64,000 nt of DNA from SZUA-35 sp965530755 (GCA_965530755.1 CBESNA010000018.1:1-64000); one strand, 5' to 3'; positions 1 through 10,863 are shown, counted from the first letter of the stretch. Translations and numbers: made by a program. The notes: generated from the sequence alone by a model not told the origin.

Positions 1-60
1 CGGACTTCGGACCAGCGGACTTCGACCCGCCGGACTTCGACCCGCCGGACTTCGGCCCGC
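1..60. repeat. Four tandem 15-bp units inside the rlmB-like tail
   Basis: Four copies of a 15-base unit (consensus CGGACTTCGACCCGC) lie back to back from base 1 to base 60. Copies 2 and 3 are identical and copies 1 and 4 differ by one or three bases. The period is a multiple of three, so the array encodes repeated Gly-Ser-Lys-Ser-Gly-like units in the basic tail. The array may continue past the window edge. Confidence 0.85.
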
Positions 61-130
61 TTCGAGCCGGGATCGCGTTTCGACGTCCGCCCCCCGCCTT
101 GCCGCCACCACTCTTGCGTTGCCCGCTCAT
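1..130 (-). CDS. N-terminal end of a basic-tailed protein, probably RlmB-type 23S rRNA methyltransferase (partial)
   Basis: The gene starts at an ATG at 130-128 on the minus strand and runs off the left edge, so about 43 residues are visible. They form a Gly/Ser/Lys/Arg-rich tail beginning MSGQRKSGGGKAGGGRR, followed by a repeated five-residue unit. No catalytic domain is in view. Actinobacterial RlmB (SpoU-family 2'-O-methyltransferase of 23S rRNA) often carries such a basic, disordered N-terminus and often lies just downstream of ispD-ispF (with cysS), which is the order here. The ispF stop lies 4 bases upstream of this start, so co-transcription is likely. Identity rests on context and tail composition, not on a domain; another basic RNA-binding protein is possible. 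Confidence 0.5.
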   Translation of the reverse strand, partial: MSGQRKSGGGKAGGGRRNAIPARSGPKSGGSKSGGSKSAGPKS

Positions 131-134
131 CGAC

Positions 135-632
135 TCACTCTTCTTTCATCGCGTCTGATCTGGTCAGCAGTGCCACAGCATGGCACTGCACGCCGCCCTG
201 GAGGCCTGCGACACCCTCGGTTCGTTTGCCCTTCACCGCGACCGGACCACCGACGACGGCGGTCAGGCGCTGCTCGATCTCGATCTTGTGCGGCGCCAGC
301 TTCGGCGTATCGAGCACAACCGTGCAGTCGACATTCACGACCGTCCAGCCGGCAGCCCAGACCTGCGCCATTGCCTGATGCAGGAGGTCGACGCTGTCGG
401 CGCCTGCGTTCGCAGGATCGGTGTCAGTGAAGAGCTGTCCGATGTCGGGGCAACCGGCGGCGGCGAGCAGGGCATCGGTGCAGGCGTGAGCGATCGGATC
501 GGCATCACTGTGACCGGCCAGCCCGGCAACGTCAGGGAACACCGTCCCGCCGAGGACCAGCTGTCGATCGGGATCATCGGACCAAGGATGGACATCGAAT
601 CCGTGGCCGATGCGGAACGACGCAGCGGTCAT
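135..632 (-). CDS. ispF: 2-C-methyl-D-erythritol 2,4-cyclodiphosphate synthase
   Basis: IspF converts CDP-methylerythritol 2-phosphate to the cyclic diphosphate in the MEP (non-mevalonate) isoprenoid pathway. The 165-residue length is typical of the family. Visible signatures are GHGFDVH (residues 9-15), giving metal ligands D13 and H15, and GHSDADPIAHACTDALL (40-56), giving the third ligand H49. The conserved KGKRTEG segment lies near residues 134-140. The start overlaps the ispD stop by four bases (ATGA), so the two genes are translationally coupled. A prenyl chain elongating enzyme that would use the product lies at 9853-10863. Confidence 0.97.
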   Translation of the reverse strand: MTAASFRIGHGFDVHPWSDDPDRQLVLGGTVFPDVAGLAGHSDADPIAHACTDALLAAAGCPDIGQLFTDTDPANAGADSVDLLHQAMAQVWAAGWTVVNVDCTVVLDTPKLAPHKIEIEQRLTAVVGGPVAVKGKRTEGVAGLQGGVQCHAVALLTRSDAMKEE

Positions 633-1276
633 GCCCCGGCCCCGTCCACTGCGGCGGAGCGTGACAGGAACGCTTCGGCGACGACGAGGTCGTCCACGGA
701 GGTGATCTTGAGGTTCCAGGGCTCACCGTCGACGTGCAGCACCTGATGACCGAGCTCATCGACGAGCGATGCGTCGTCGGTTGCATCACCACCTCCGGCA
801 TGGGCTCGATACAGAATGTCGCGATCGAAACCCTGGGGTGTCTGAACCGCGACCAGCTCGGACCGATCGACCGCACCACCGGTGATCTTCCTCAGTGTGT
901 CGGTCACGGGTACCACCGGGATGACGGCAGCTGCGTGATCGAGCCCGGCGATCACCCGCCGTACGAGGCCCGCCGAGGCGAGAGGTCGAGCGCCGTCGTG
1001 CACGAGGACGTGCGACGCAGTGTTCGGGACGGCGGCGAGTCCGGCCCGTACCGAATCCGATCGCGTGTATCCACCGGTGACGATCACGTCGCCGGGAAGA
1101 GACCCTCGGTCGATGACCGCGTCGGGCACGACGAGCACGACGCCGTCGACGCCGCCGTCCTTCAGCGCAGCCACAGCCCAATCCAGCACCCGACGACCGG
1201 CAAGCGGTTCGAGCTGCTTGAGAGCCCCGAATCGACGTCCGGAGCCACCGGCGACGACGATTCCCCAGACATCCAT
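629..1276 (-). CDS. ispD: 2-C-methyl-D-erythritol 4-phosphate cytidylyltransferase
   Basis: IspD transfers CMP to methylerythritol 4-phosphate, the step that leads towards IspF. I chose the ATG at 1276 because the protein then begins MDVWGIVVAGGSGRRFG, placing the CTP-binding glycine-rich loop at the N-terminus as in the family; the open frame continues upstream but with non-family sequence. Other signatures are the downstream lysine of the loop, VHDGARP, and QTPQGF. Length is 215 residues. A TATCGT hexamer lies 8 bases before the ATG (1285-1290). The gene diverges from crp across about 130 bases. Confidence 0.95.
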   Translation of the reverse strand: MDVWGIVVAGGSGRRFGALKQLEPLAGRRVLDWAVAALKDGGVDGVVLVVPDAVIDRGSLPGDVIVTGGYTRSDSVRAGLAAVPNTASHVLVHDGARPLASAGLVRRVIAGLDHAAAVIPVVPVTDTLRKITGGAVDRSELVAVQTPQGFDRDILYRAHAGGGDATDDASLVDELGHQVLHVDGEPWNLKITSVDDLVVAEAFLSRSAAVDGAGA

Positions 1277-1370
1277 GAGCGCCGACGATAGCTCCAACCA
1301 GGTCCGAGAGGTCTTCCGGCAGCCATGCGGCGATGAGCGCGATCCACGATCGGGTCGCCTTCCGCGCCAT

Positions 1371-1400
1371 GTGACAAATAGCACTCCGGGTGAGTACGGT
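1371..1400 (+). promoter_or_regulatory. Promoter of crp, with a Crp-like half-site
   Basis: GTGACA (1371-1376) and TACGGT (1395-1400) are separated by 18 bases and fit -35 and -10 boxes. The -10 ends 6 bases before the crp ATG, so the transcript would be leaderless. The segment TGTGA-N6-GCACT (1370-1385) overlaps the -35 and resembles a degenerate Crp/GlxR operator (TGTGA-N6-TCACA), which suggests but does not prove autoregulation. Confidence 0.55.
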
Positions 1401-1406
1401 AGCCCG

Positions 1407-2066
1407 ATGGTTGATCCCGAGTTGCTCCGCACGATCGAGCTGTTCGCAGACTTCAGCGACAAGGAACTCGGGAGCCTCGCCGGGGATTGCGCCACGATGG
1501 ACCTCCAACGGGGTGACGTACTCTTCGCCGAGGGCGACCAATCCGATCAGCTCTACGTCACGCTCAGCGGCCGAATCGCCATGGTCAACCGATCCGTCGA
1601 CGGTCGCGAATCAGTCGTTGCCCTGATGGAAGACGGCGACCTCTTCGGCGAGATGCCCCTGTTCGACTCGCAGAAGCGGTCCACCGACGCCCGTGCCCTG
1701 GAACCGTCCACGGCGATCTCGATTCCCTACGGCCCACTTCGATCGATCTACGAGGCGAATCCGATACAGCTCTGGCGGGTCGTGGCACTGCTGGCCAAGC
1801 GGCTGCGGGCGATGGACGGCGTGCTCGCCGACTCGGTCTTCCTCGACGTCACAGGCCGAACGGCCAAGCGGCTGCTCGAGATCGCCGGCGATCACGACGA
1901 GTTCGCCCTTCCCGTCACACAGGAGGAGCTGGCCGGCATGGTTGGTGCCAGTCGCGAACGAGTCAACAAGGCGATCGCCAGCTTCATCCGTCTCGGCTGG
2001 CTCGAGCAGCGCGATCGGCGCTACATCATCGTCAAGCGGGATCAGCTGGAGTTGCGATCCCGCTGA
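1407..2066 (+). CDS. crp: Crp/Fnr-family transcriptional regulator
   Basis: This 219-residue protein has the Crp layout: an N-terminal cyclic-nucleotide-binding beta barrel (about 1-115; FAEGDQSDQLYV, GDLFGEMPLF), a long dimerisation helix (about 120-145) and a C-terminal winged helix-turn-helix with TQEELAGMVGASRERVNKAI near 170-190. It matches the single broadly acting Crp of actinobacteria in length and motifs. The barrel has G-E before the phosphate-binding region, but whether cAMP is the ligand cannot be read with certainty. The start follows TACGGT by six bases. The gene converges on disA with no base between the two stop codons. Confidence 0.9.
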   Translation: MVDPELLRTIELFADFSDKELGSLAGDCATMDLQRGDVLFAEGDQSDQLYVTLSGRIAMVNRSVDGRESVVALMEDGDLFGEMPLFDSQKRSTDARALEPSTAISIPYGPLRSIYEANPIQLWRVVALLAKRLRAMDGVLADSVFLDVTGRTAKRLLEIAGDHDEFALPVTQEELAGMVGASRERVNKAIASFIRLGWLEQRDRRYIIVKRDQLELRSR

Positions 2067-3152
2067 TCAGAAGCGACGAACTGACCCGCTCTTGCGGCGG
2101 GCGGCCGACGCCGCGCTCGAGATGGCGAGATGCAACTCTGCGGCGCGACGCTCGCTCATTCCCTCGACCAGCTGGAGTTCATCCGGCGTTGCCGCCAGCA
2201 AGACGTCGAGAGTGCCGAAGTGCTCGACGAGCTTCTCCATGACGGCACCGGACAGGCGGGGCACTCGCGTGAGCAGGCCGAGCCCCCGCGGGTTCAGTGA
2301 TGCATTGAGATCGGTGCCGGCCGAAGCCAGGTGCAGCGTCTTGGCCATGATCTCCTCGTTGAACAGGGCGTCGTCATCGAGCGCCGAAAGCGCCGTCATG
2401 GCCTCCTCCACACGGAACGTGGTGTCGTCCTGGAAGTAGTCGCGGATGAGCAGGCGCCGATCGTCGGCGACACCGCCCATCAGCTCGTTCAGCTGGAGCC
2501 GAACGAGGCGGCCATCGGAACCGAGCTCCAAGAGGTTTCGTTCGATCTCCGACGCGATCCGGACCGTCATCTCGGCTCGCTGCAGCACCTCGACCACATC
2601 CTTGAGCGCCACGAGATTGTTGATCTCGAGGGCGGCAAGGGTGTGGGTGACTTGATCGAGGCGATTGCGATACCGCTCGAGTGTCTGCAGCGCCTGGTTC
2701 GAGCGCTCGAGCAATCGACTCACCGGTTCGAGAGAGTGCCGTTGGTCTCCCACGTAAACCTGGATCTCCTTGCGTGACTGCGACACCGCAATCACCGGCA
2801 CGTGCAGGCTGCGGGCGACTCGCTCAGCGGTGCGATGCCTCGTGCCGGTCTCGGCCGTCGGCACGTTGGGGTTCGGGACGAGGTGGACGTTGGCTCGGGC
2901 TATCCGGCTGCCATCCGATGCGAGGATGATGGCGCCGTCCATCTTCGCCAGCTCCGACAGGCGCTGGGGTGTGAACGCCGCGTCGAGCAGGAAGCCTCCG
3001 GAGCAGATGTTCAGGACGTCCGGGCCGTCACCGAACACGATCAAGCCACCGCGTCCTGATTGGAGGACGCGGTCCAAGCCTTCGCGCAGGGGTGTACCAG
3101 GCGCCACCTGAGTGAGCGCACGCGCCATCACGCCATCGAGGTCGAACTCCAT
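2067..3152 (-). CDS. disA: DNA integrity scanning diadenylate cyclase DisA
   Basis: DisA condenses two ATP to cyclic di-AMP while scanning DNA for branched structures. The N-terminal DAC domain shows the catalytic DGA (KMDGAIIL, near residues 73-80) and GTRHRTAER (near 103-111). A helical spine follows, and the C-terminus carries a helix-hairpin-helix region (LVEGMSERRAAELH). I moved the start from an upstream in-frame ATG at 3170 to ATG 3152, because TACGAT (3164-3159 on the minus strand) ends exactly six bases before it and the protein then begins MEFDLDGVMARAL. It lies next to radA, the usual actinobacterial neighbour; RadA is known to modulate DisA in Bacillus. Confidence 0.95.
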   Translation of the reverse strand: MEFDLDGVMARALTQVAPGTPLREGLDRVLQSGRGGLIVFGDGPDVLNICSGGFLLDAAFTPQRLSELAKMDGAIILASDGSRIARANVHLVPNPNVPTAETGTRHRTAERVARSLHVPVIAVSQSRKEIQVYVGDQRHSLEPVSRLLERSNQALQTLERYRNRLDQVTHTLAALEINNLVALKDVVEVLQRAEMTVRIASEIERNLLELGSDGRLVRLQLNELMGGVADDRRLLIRDYFQDDTTFRVEEAMTALSALDDDALFNEEIMAKTLHLASAGTDLNASLNPRGLGLLTRVPRLSGAVMEKLVEHFGTLDVLLAATPDELQLVEGMSERRAAELHLAISSAASAARRKSGSVRRF

Positions 3153-3158
3153 CGCAGC

Positions 3159-3164
3159 ATCGTA
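3159..3164 (-). promoter_or_regulatory. -10 box of disA (leaderless)
   Basis: TACGAT read on the minus strand, six bases upstream of the ATG at 3152. No Shine-Dalgarno sequence is present. It decides between two in-frame ATGs six codons apart. Confidence 0.5.
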
Positions 3165-3185
3165 GTTCATCTACTCGGGGTGGCG

Positions 3186-4541
3186 TCAGAAGGGCGAGCC
3201 GACCGGGGCGGGGAGTTCGGCGACGGCATCGGCGATTGTCCCGACCCTGATGAGGCGCATGCCGGCGGGACCGTCGGCCGCCGAGGTCGGCACGATGGCT
3301 GCCCGAAAGCCGAGCCGGTGGGCCTCCGCCAGGCGACGCTCGAGCTGGGGCACCGAGCGCACCTCACCAGAGAGTCCCAGCTCACCGCAGGCAACGAGCC
3401 CAGCTGGGAAGGGGCGATCGGCGATGGCCGAAGCCACGGCGAGGGCGATCCCGAGATCAGCCCCTGGTTCGACGACCGATGCGCCGCCGGCAACGGAGGT
3501 GAACACTTGCTGCCCGAAGGTCGACACTCCCGCACGCTGCTCGAGGACCGCACACACCAACTTCACCCTGCTGACGCTCAATCCCTCGGCCTGCACTGCG
3601 GCCGGGCGCTCGCCGTGGGGCGAGGCCAGGGCTTGGACCTCGACCAGGACAGGACGGTGACCATCGAGGGCAGGCACGACGATCGACCCGGCCGTGTCCA
3701 GCCGACGATCGGCCAGAAAGCGACCGCTCGGGTCGGCAATCGCTTCGAGTCCGAGGCCAGTCATTTCGAACAGCCCGACATCGGTCGTTGGCCCGAAACG
3801 GTGTTTCACTGCTCGCAGGAAACGGATGTCGTGGTGCCGATCGCCAGTGAACGACAGCACGGTGTCGACGACGTGTTCGAGCAGGCGGGGCCCCGCCAGG
3901 GCGCCGTCCTTCGTGACGTGACCGATGATGATCAGCGAGGTGTCGGTGGATTTCGCCACGGCGACGAGACGCGCCGCTGCTTCTCGCACTTGGGTGACCG
4001 ATCCCGGCGACGCATCGAGTGCGGCGACACGGAGCGTCTGGATCGAATCGATGACGGCCACAGCGGGACGCTCCTCGGCGAGCGTCGAGACGATGGTCTC
4101 CACCGTGGTGTCGTCGAGCACCATCAGCGACGGCGGAATCGAACCGAGACGAGCAGCACGAGCGGCCACCTGCGACGGCGCCTCTTCGCCGGTGACGAGA
4201 AGGACGCCGGCCCCGGTCGATGCCACCGAGCATGCGATCTGCAGCGTGAGCGTCGACTTGCCGACACCGGGTTCACCGCTCAGCAGCGTGACCGAACCTG
4301 CCACGAGGCCACCGCCCAGGACACGATCGACCTCGGCAAGACCGACCGGGTTCGGAACCGAGGTCGAACCGTCGAATCCGCCGAGAGGATCAACAGCCCG
4401 CGCCGCCATTGTCGATCGTGGCCGGACCTGCATGACCTCCTCGATGGTCGCCCACCCCTCGCATGACGTGCACTGCCCGATCCATGCTGGTGTCTCGGCA
4501 CCGCACGATCGGCACACGAAGATTCGTCGTTGTCTTGCCAT
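3186..4541 (-). CDS. radA: DNA repair protein RadA (Sms), RecA-like branch migration helicase
   Basis: RadA processes recombination intermediates. The protein opens with a C4 zinc finger (CRSCG near residue 10, CTSCEGW near 24), followed by a RecA-like ATPase with Walker A GEPGVGKST (near 90), then the RadA-specific motif, here KHRFG instead of the usual KNRFG, and a C-terminal Lon-protease-like domain. With the ATG at 4541 it begins MARQRRIFVC, the normal family start, preceded by CATGAT seven bases upstream; an ATG four codons further up (4553) is possible. It ends 33 bases before the disA start. Confidence 0.95.
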   Translation of the reverse strand: MARQRRIFVCRSCGAETPAWIGQCTSCEGWATIEEVMQVRPRSTMAARAVDPLGGFDGSTSVPNPVGLAEVDRVLGGGLVAGSVTLLSGEPGVGKSTLTLQIACSVASTGAGVLLVTGEEAPSQVAARAARLGSIPPSLMVLDDTTVETIVSTLAEERPAVAVIDSIQTLRVAALDASPGSVTQVREAAARLVAVAKSTDTSLIIIGHVTKDGALAGPRLLEHVVDTVLSFTGDRHHDIRFLRAVKHRFGPTTDVGLFEMTGLGLEAIADPSGRFLADRRLDTAGSIVVPALDGHRPVLVEVQALASPHGERPAAVQAEGLSVSRVKLVCAVLEQRAGVSTFGQQVFTSVAGGASVVEPGADLGIALAVASAIADRPFPAGLVACGELGLSGEVRSVPQLERRLAEAHRLGFRAAIVPTSAADGPAGMRLIRVGTIADAVAELPAPVGSPF

Positions 4542-4583
4542 GCGATGGATCATGACAACGGGGTGTGACAGCCTGCTTCGAGG

Positions 4584-5504
4584 TCAGCCGCCGTTGACGG
4601 CGTCGATCACCGGGGCGAAGTCATCGAGTGACCGCACCACGAAATACGAGATGCCCCAACGCAACCGGCAACGCTCGATCTTCTCGGCGATCTCGTCGAC
4701 CGTGCCGATCAGGACATACGGCGTCTCAGCGGCGTCCTCGCGAGTGAGTCCATCAACGCGTCCGCAAAGCTCGGCGATCGACGAGTCGGCATCCTCGGTG
4801 ATGTCGACCACCTGCACCAGGGCGTTGAGTTCCAGCTCGGGGAATCGCTCACCGGCTCCGGCGCGGACCTCCTCGAGCTGGCCATCGAGATGTGCCGTCG
4901 TCCACGTCACCGTGTGTCGGTGGCCGTCCTCGAGGGTTCGACCCAGGCCCTGCAACCCGATGATGTCCGCGTGGGCGCCGGCGTGACCAAGAAGTGCTCG
5001 CCCGTTGCCTCCGACCAGGATCGGGAGGCGCTCTTGCACCGAGCGGTCGATCTTGGCGCCGCTGATGCGATGCTGGGGGCCGTCGTGATCAACCGTCTGC
5101 CCGTCGAGCAGCGCCCGGAGGATCTCGACCTGTTCGGCCAGTTGCAACTTGCGAACCGCAGCCGGCAGTCGCTCGATCCCGGTTTCGTCGTACTCGTGAG
5201 GTGTGTGGCCAGCACCGAGACCGAGCTCGAATCTACCGCCCGACAGATGGTCGAGCGTCGACGCCTCCCAGGCCAGCTGAACGGGGTTCCGCATCGTGGC
5301 GTTGAGCACGAACGTGCCGAGCCGGATGCTCGACGTCCGCTCGGCGACGGCGGCCAACACGGGCAGCGGAGCCGGTCCCTGGCCGACGTGATCTGACACG
5401 CAGAACACATCGAATCCGGCAGTTTCGGCCCGCTGCGCAACCTCCCGTGGGCCGAGGCCGTCCTGGCGGGCGTACTGGCATCCGAAACGCACTCGTGTCG
5501 TCAT
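4584..5504 (-). CDS. LLM-class (luciferase-like), probably F420-dependent oxidoreductase
   Basis: A 306-residue TIM-barrel protein of the luciferase-like monooxygenase class. Visible marks are FGCQYARQDG at the start of strand 1, FCVSDHVG (near 34), the LGTFVLN segment (near 63), SGGRFELGLGAG (near 90) and ILVGGNG (near 165). In Acidimicrobiia such proteins mostly use coenzyme F420, but F420 versus FMN and the substrate cannot be told from sequence. The start ATG is 8 bases after the stop of the lipoprotein-HAD gene, with an in-frame GTG 12 bases upstream as the alternative. The two genes probably form one transcript; no functional link is evident. Confidence 0.85.
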   Translation of the reverse strand: MTTRVRFGCQYARQDGLGPREVAQRAETAGFDVFCVSDHVGQGPAPLPVLAAVAERTSSIRLGTFVLNATMRNPVQLAWEASTLDHLSGGRFELGLGAGHTPHEYDETGIERLPAAVRKLQLAEQVEILRALLDGQTVDHDGPQHRISGAKIDRSVQERLPILVGGNGRALLGHAGAHADIIGLQGLGRTLEDGHRHTVTWTTAHLDGQLEEVRAGAGERFPELELNALVQVVDITEDADSSIAELCGRVDGLTREDAAETPYVLIGTVDEIAEKIERCRLRWGISYFVVRSLDDFAPVIDAVNGG

Positions 5505-5512
5505 CTCGCAGG

Positions 5513-7018
5513 TCACTCCGCGGGGGTCGACACATCGAAGCTGCGAAGGATGGCGTGACCGTTCGACTCCTCCACGGTGGCGCCCGGCGCGAACCACGCC
5601 GTCTGGTATCCATACTCCCGGGCCGCATCGAGATTGGCGAGGTCGTCGTCGACGACCATGATCAGGCTCGGAGGTTGACCCGTGACTCGGCGAAGCACCT
5701 CGTAGATAGGGCGATCGGGCTTGCGCACCCCCACGGCGCCGCTCATCACCCATGGGTCGATGAGCCCGCCGAGACTGTGCTTGGTCTTCAGCTTGTTGGC
5801 CCACGAGGTGGCGTCGTTTGTCACACAGGCGACCTGTACGCCCTGGTCGCGTAACGTTCGGAGGAATTTGATCACCCCCGGGTTCAACTGAAATCGGCTG
5901 AGATAGGCATCGTCGAGTTCGTTCGGTTCACCCTCGATGCCGATGGCGCGCCAGAAGTCGGCCGTGGTCATCCGCCCCAGGCTGAGGGAGCGCGACCGGG
6001 CCACGATCTCGTCCTCGGTCACCGTCGACCCCATCTCGCGAGCGAATGGCACCAGAATGTCGTGGATGTCGTTCCCTTCGCGGTAGACGACACCCATTCC
6101 GTCGAGGGCGACGACCACCGGCGTGGTCGAGACCCCGTCGGTGTCGACGTTCGATTTCGCGGCAGGGATGACCGGTGCCGTCCGCTGCTTCGGTTTCGAT
6201 TTCGGTTTCGGCCGCGACGTCTCGCTCGGCTTCTTCTTCCGACGATTCTGGGGGCGGACCAGACGAAGGGCTTGACCCAACAACACCAAGCCGGCGAGGA
6301 CGGCAGCCAGGATCGCAACACCGCGCCATACGAGAGCGGTCACGGCTCGGGTCGACGACGCAACCGAGACTGTCGTAGCACTCGTGTCGGCAAGCGTTGT
6401 CTCCCAGACCCGCACCGTGGTGTCGTCGCCGGCAATGGCCTCACCCGTCGACTCATCGACGAGGACCGGGTCACCCGGAAGCTCGATCTCGAGGCGGACG
6501 CTCACATCCGATGCCGACGCCCCGTAGCGAGTGGCCAGCTCCTCGATCGACCGACCGAGCGCTGCCACCAGCTCGGAATCACCGAACGGCTCGAGACCGG
6601 CCGGATGGATCGAGCCATCGATCGAGTAGTCGACCCGAGCGAACCCCTTCGTCCGTTCGAGCCGGAAATCCCTGAACAGATCGGCCTCGCCGGAGATCTC
6701 GCGCATGATCTCGTCGAGTTGTTCCGGGGTCCCGAAGGCTTTTGTCGCCGACAGCTGAAGGCCTCCGTTGTCGAGGCGCTGAGGCGCATCGGTCTGCCAA
6801 CCTGCGTCGTCGAGGTCACCGAGCGCGAGCCCGACCGTGCCGAGGTCGATGATGGCGCTGCTGGCCGCCCCGTCCAGGACGATCTCGGTGCGGACAAGAC
6901 CCGAACCGTCCTCCTCTACAGAGACGTCGACGAGAACCGCCGAGTCACACCCGACCAGGAAGAGGAGGGCCGCGACGACCGACAATCGTCGAACAATGGT
7001 CGAAAAGGCCCGAAGCAC
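5513..7018 (-). CDS. LppM-like lipoprotein domain fused through a membrane helix to a HAD-superfamily domain
   Basis: The 501-residue protein starts with a signal peptide ending in the lipobox LVGC (Cys24). Residues 25-220 form a beta-rich domain with VLVDVSVEEDGSG, resembling mycobacterial LppM. Residues 229-252 are a membrane helix, followed by a very basic Lys/Arg/Pro linker (255-290). Residues 300-490 are a HAD domain: VVVALDGMGVVY (nucleophile D306), CVTND (motif II), VGVRKPDRPIYE (motif III Lys) and MVVDDDLANLDAARE (motif IV). The residue two after the nucleophile is Met, not the Asp general acid of HAD phosphatases, so phosphatase activity is doubtful. The basic linker places the HAD domain in the cytoplasm and the lipid-anchored domain outside. 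The substrate is unknown. Confidence 0.85.
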   Translation of the reverse strand: MLRAFSTIVRRLSVVAALLFLVGCDSAVLVDVSVEEDGSGLVRTEIVLDGAASSAIIDLGTVGLALGDLDDAGWQTDAPQRLDNGGLQLSATKAFGTPEQLDEIMREISGEADLFRDFRLERTKGFARVDYSIDGSIHPAGLEPFGDSELVAALGRSIEELATRYGASASDVSVRLEIELPGDPVLVDESTGEAIAGDDTTVRVWETTLADTSATTVSVASSTRAVTALVWRGVAILAAVLAGLVLLGQALRLVRPQNRRKKKPSETSRPKPKSKPKQRTAPVIPAAKSNVDTDGVSTTPVVVALDGMGVVYREGNDIHDILVPFAREMGSTVTEDEIVARSRSLSLGRMTTADFWRAIGIEGEPNELDDAYLSRFQLNPGVIKFLRTLRDQGVQVACVTNDATSWANKLKTKHSLGGLIDPWVMSGAVGVRKPDRPIYEVLRRVTGQPPSLIMVVDDDLANLDAAREYGYQTAWFAPGATVEESNGHAILRSFDVSTPAE

Positions 7019-7072
7019 CGCCCCAAGCTAGTGGAACGGTGCTTCGGTGGAGTTCATCGGTCGGCCCAAACG

Positions 7073-7100
7073 CGAGTTGAGAGCGTCAGCGAGCAACTCG
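7073..7100 (-). terminator. Inverted repeat downstream of clpC
   Basis: CGAGTTG (7073-7079) and CAACTCG (7094-7100) can pair as a 7-bp stem around a 14-base loop, 32 bases beyond the clpC stop on the minus strand. No U-tract follows, so it is only a candidate terminator or processing hairpin. Confidence 0.35.
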
Positions 7101-7132
7101 GGGAACGCAAGGGCCCCCAAGGGCCCGAGCGT

Positions 7133-9670
<2,538 letters not shown>

Positions 9671-9852
9671 GGGGCTCCTCCCGGATGGGGGATTCGGTTT
9701 CGAGTCACGCCGGCTGCGTGACGTCGACAGAACAATGGGCACAAGCCTACAGCGGGTCCTGTTCCCAAAGTCGGCCCCGGCGGTCCGGTCGTGAGGGATT
9801 GGCTGAAACCCGCGGTTGAGCGGACGCGCAACGCGTGTCCTAGCCTCGTTCC
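9671..9852 (-). promoter_or_regulatory. clpC leader and divergent promoter region
   Basis: The 182-base gap separates clpC (-) from the prenyl synthase (+). On the minus strand a TAGGCT at 9749-9744 would give a clpC leader of roughly 65-70 bases. Inside that leader, GTCACGC and GCGTGAC (9704-9710 and 9716-9722) form a perfect 7-bp inverted repeat around five bases, either an operator or an RNA hairpin just ahead of the Shine-Dalgarno sequence. On the plus strand, TTGAGC (9816-9821) and TAGCCT (9841-9846), 19 bases apart, end 6 bases before the GTG of the synthase. Confidence 0.5.
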
Positions 9853-10863
9853 GTGGCCACGAACCCGCTGTCGCTCCTTCCAACCGCTGCCGCCGACAAG
9901 GAACGCGTCGAACGCACTCTTCTGGATGTGGTCCGGATCGACAATGATCCGTACCTCACCGAGATCTCCTCCCACCTGATCAAGGCCGGTGGAAAGCGGC
10001 TGCGTCCGCTCTTCGCCATCGCCTCTGCTGCCGCATCGATGGAGGACGGCTCGGCGGTCGACGACGACGTCGTCCGCGGCGGTGTCGCCGTCGAACTCGT
10101 CCACATCGGGTCGCTCTACCACGACGACGTCATGGATGAGGCCGAGATGCGACGTCAGGTCATCAGCGTCAACGCCCGGTGGGGCAACCTCCGTGCCATC
10201 CTGAGCGGTGACTACTTGCTTGCCAAGGCATCCGAGATCGCAGCCGACCTCGGCGTCGAGGTCGCCGGCTTGCTCGCCTCGACGATTGCCGATCTCTGCC
10301 GGGGCCAGGTCGGAGAGCTGCAGACGATGTACGACGTCGACCGATCCGAGGAGCAGTATTTCCCGTCGATCGCAGGAAAGACAGCGTCGCTGTACGCGGC
10401 GGCGTGTCGGATCGGCGCCATCGTGAGCGACCAGCCCCGAGCGGACATCGACCGACTCACCGAGTTCGGTCGGCTGTACGGCATGGCCTTCCAGGTGGTC
10501 GACGACATCCTCGACGTGATCGCCACCGATGAGCAGCTGGGCAAACCGGCTGGCAACGACATGATCGAAGGCGTGTACAGCCTTCCCGTCATCCACACGC
10601 TGGCCTGGCCGGAAGGTGGTCTGCTGCGCGAGCTCCTCACCGATGGTCTCGCAGTGGCCGAGCGCCATCAGGCGATCGACATCGTCAGACACGGGCCCGG
10701 TGTCGCGTCCTCGCTGGCAGTGGCCCAGCGCTTTATCGACGAGGCCAAGCAGGTACTCGCCGACGTCAGCACCAACGAGGCGGCAACCGCCCTGGCCGGC
10801 GCAGCCGACCACCTATTGACCAGCATCCCCTTCGACCGGACCGAGTCCCAGACACACGCCTGA
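9853..10863 (+). CDS. Trans-polyprenyl diphosphate synthase
   Basis: It elongates allylic diphosphates with isopentenyl diphosphate; the product may serve menaquinone or another prenyl lipid. The 336-residue protein shows KAGGKRLRP (near 40), the first aspartate-rich motif HDDVMDEAEMRR (near 93) and the second, VDDILD (near 217). DDxxD motifs mark a long- or medium-chain trans synthase (GrcC/HepT/IspB type); chain length cannot be set by eye. The start is a GTG six bases behind TAGCCT with no Shine-Dalgarno sequence. A histidine kinase gene follows after 27 bases. No menaquinone genes are adjacent. Confidence 0.92.
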   Translation: MATNPLSLLPTAAADKERVERTLLDVVRIDNDPYLTEISSHLIKAGGKRLRPLFAIASAAASMEDGSAVDDDVVRGGVAVELVHIGSLYHDDVMDEAEMRRQVISVNARWGNLRAILSGDYLLAKASEIAADLGVEVAGLLASTIADLCRGQVGELQTMYDVDRSEEQYFPSIAGKTASLYAAACRIGAIVSDQPRADIDRLTEFGRLYGMAFQVVDDILDVIATDEQLGKPAGNDMIEGVYSLPVIHTLAWPEGGLLRELLTDGLAVAERHQAIDIVRHGPGVASSLAVAQRFIDEAKQVLADVSTNEAATALAGAADHLLTSIPFDRTESQTHA

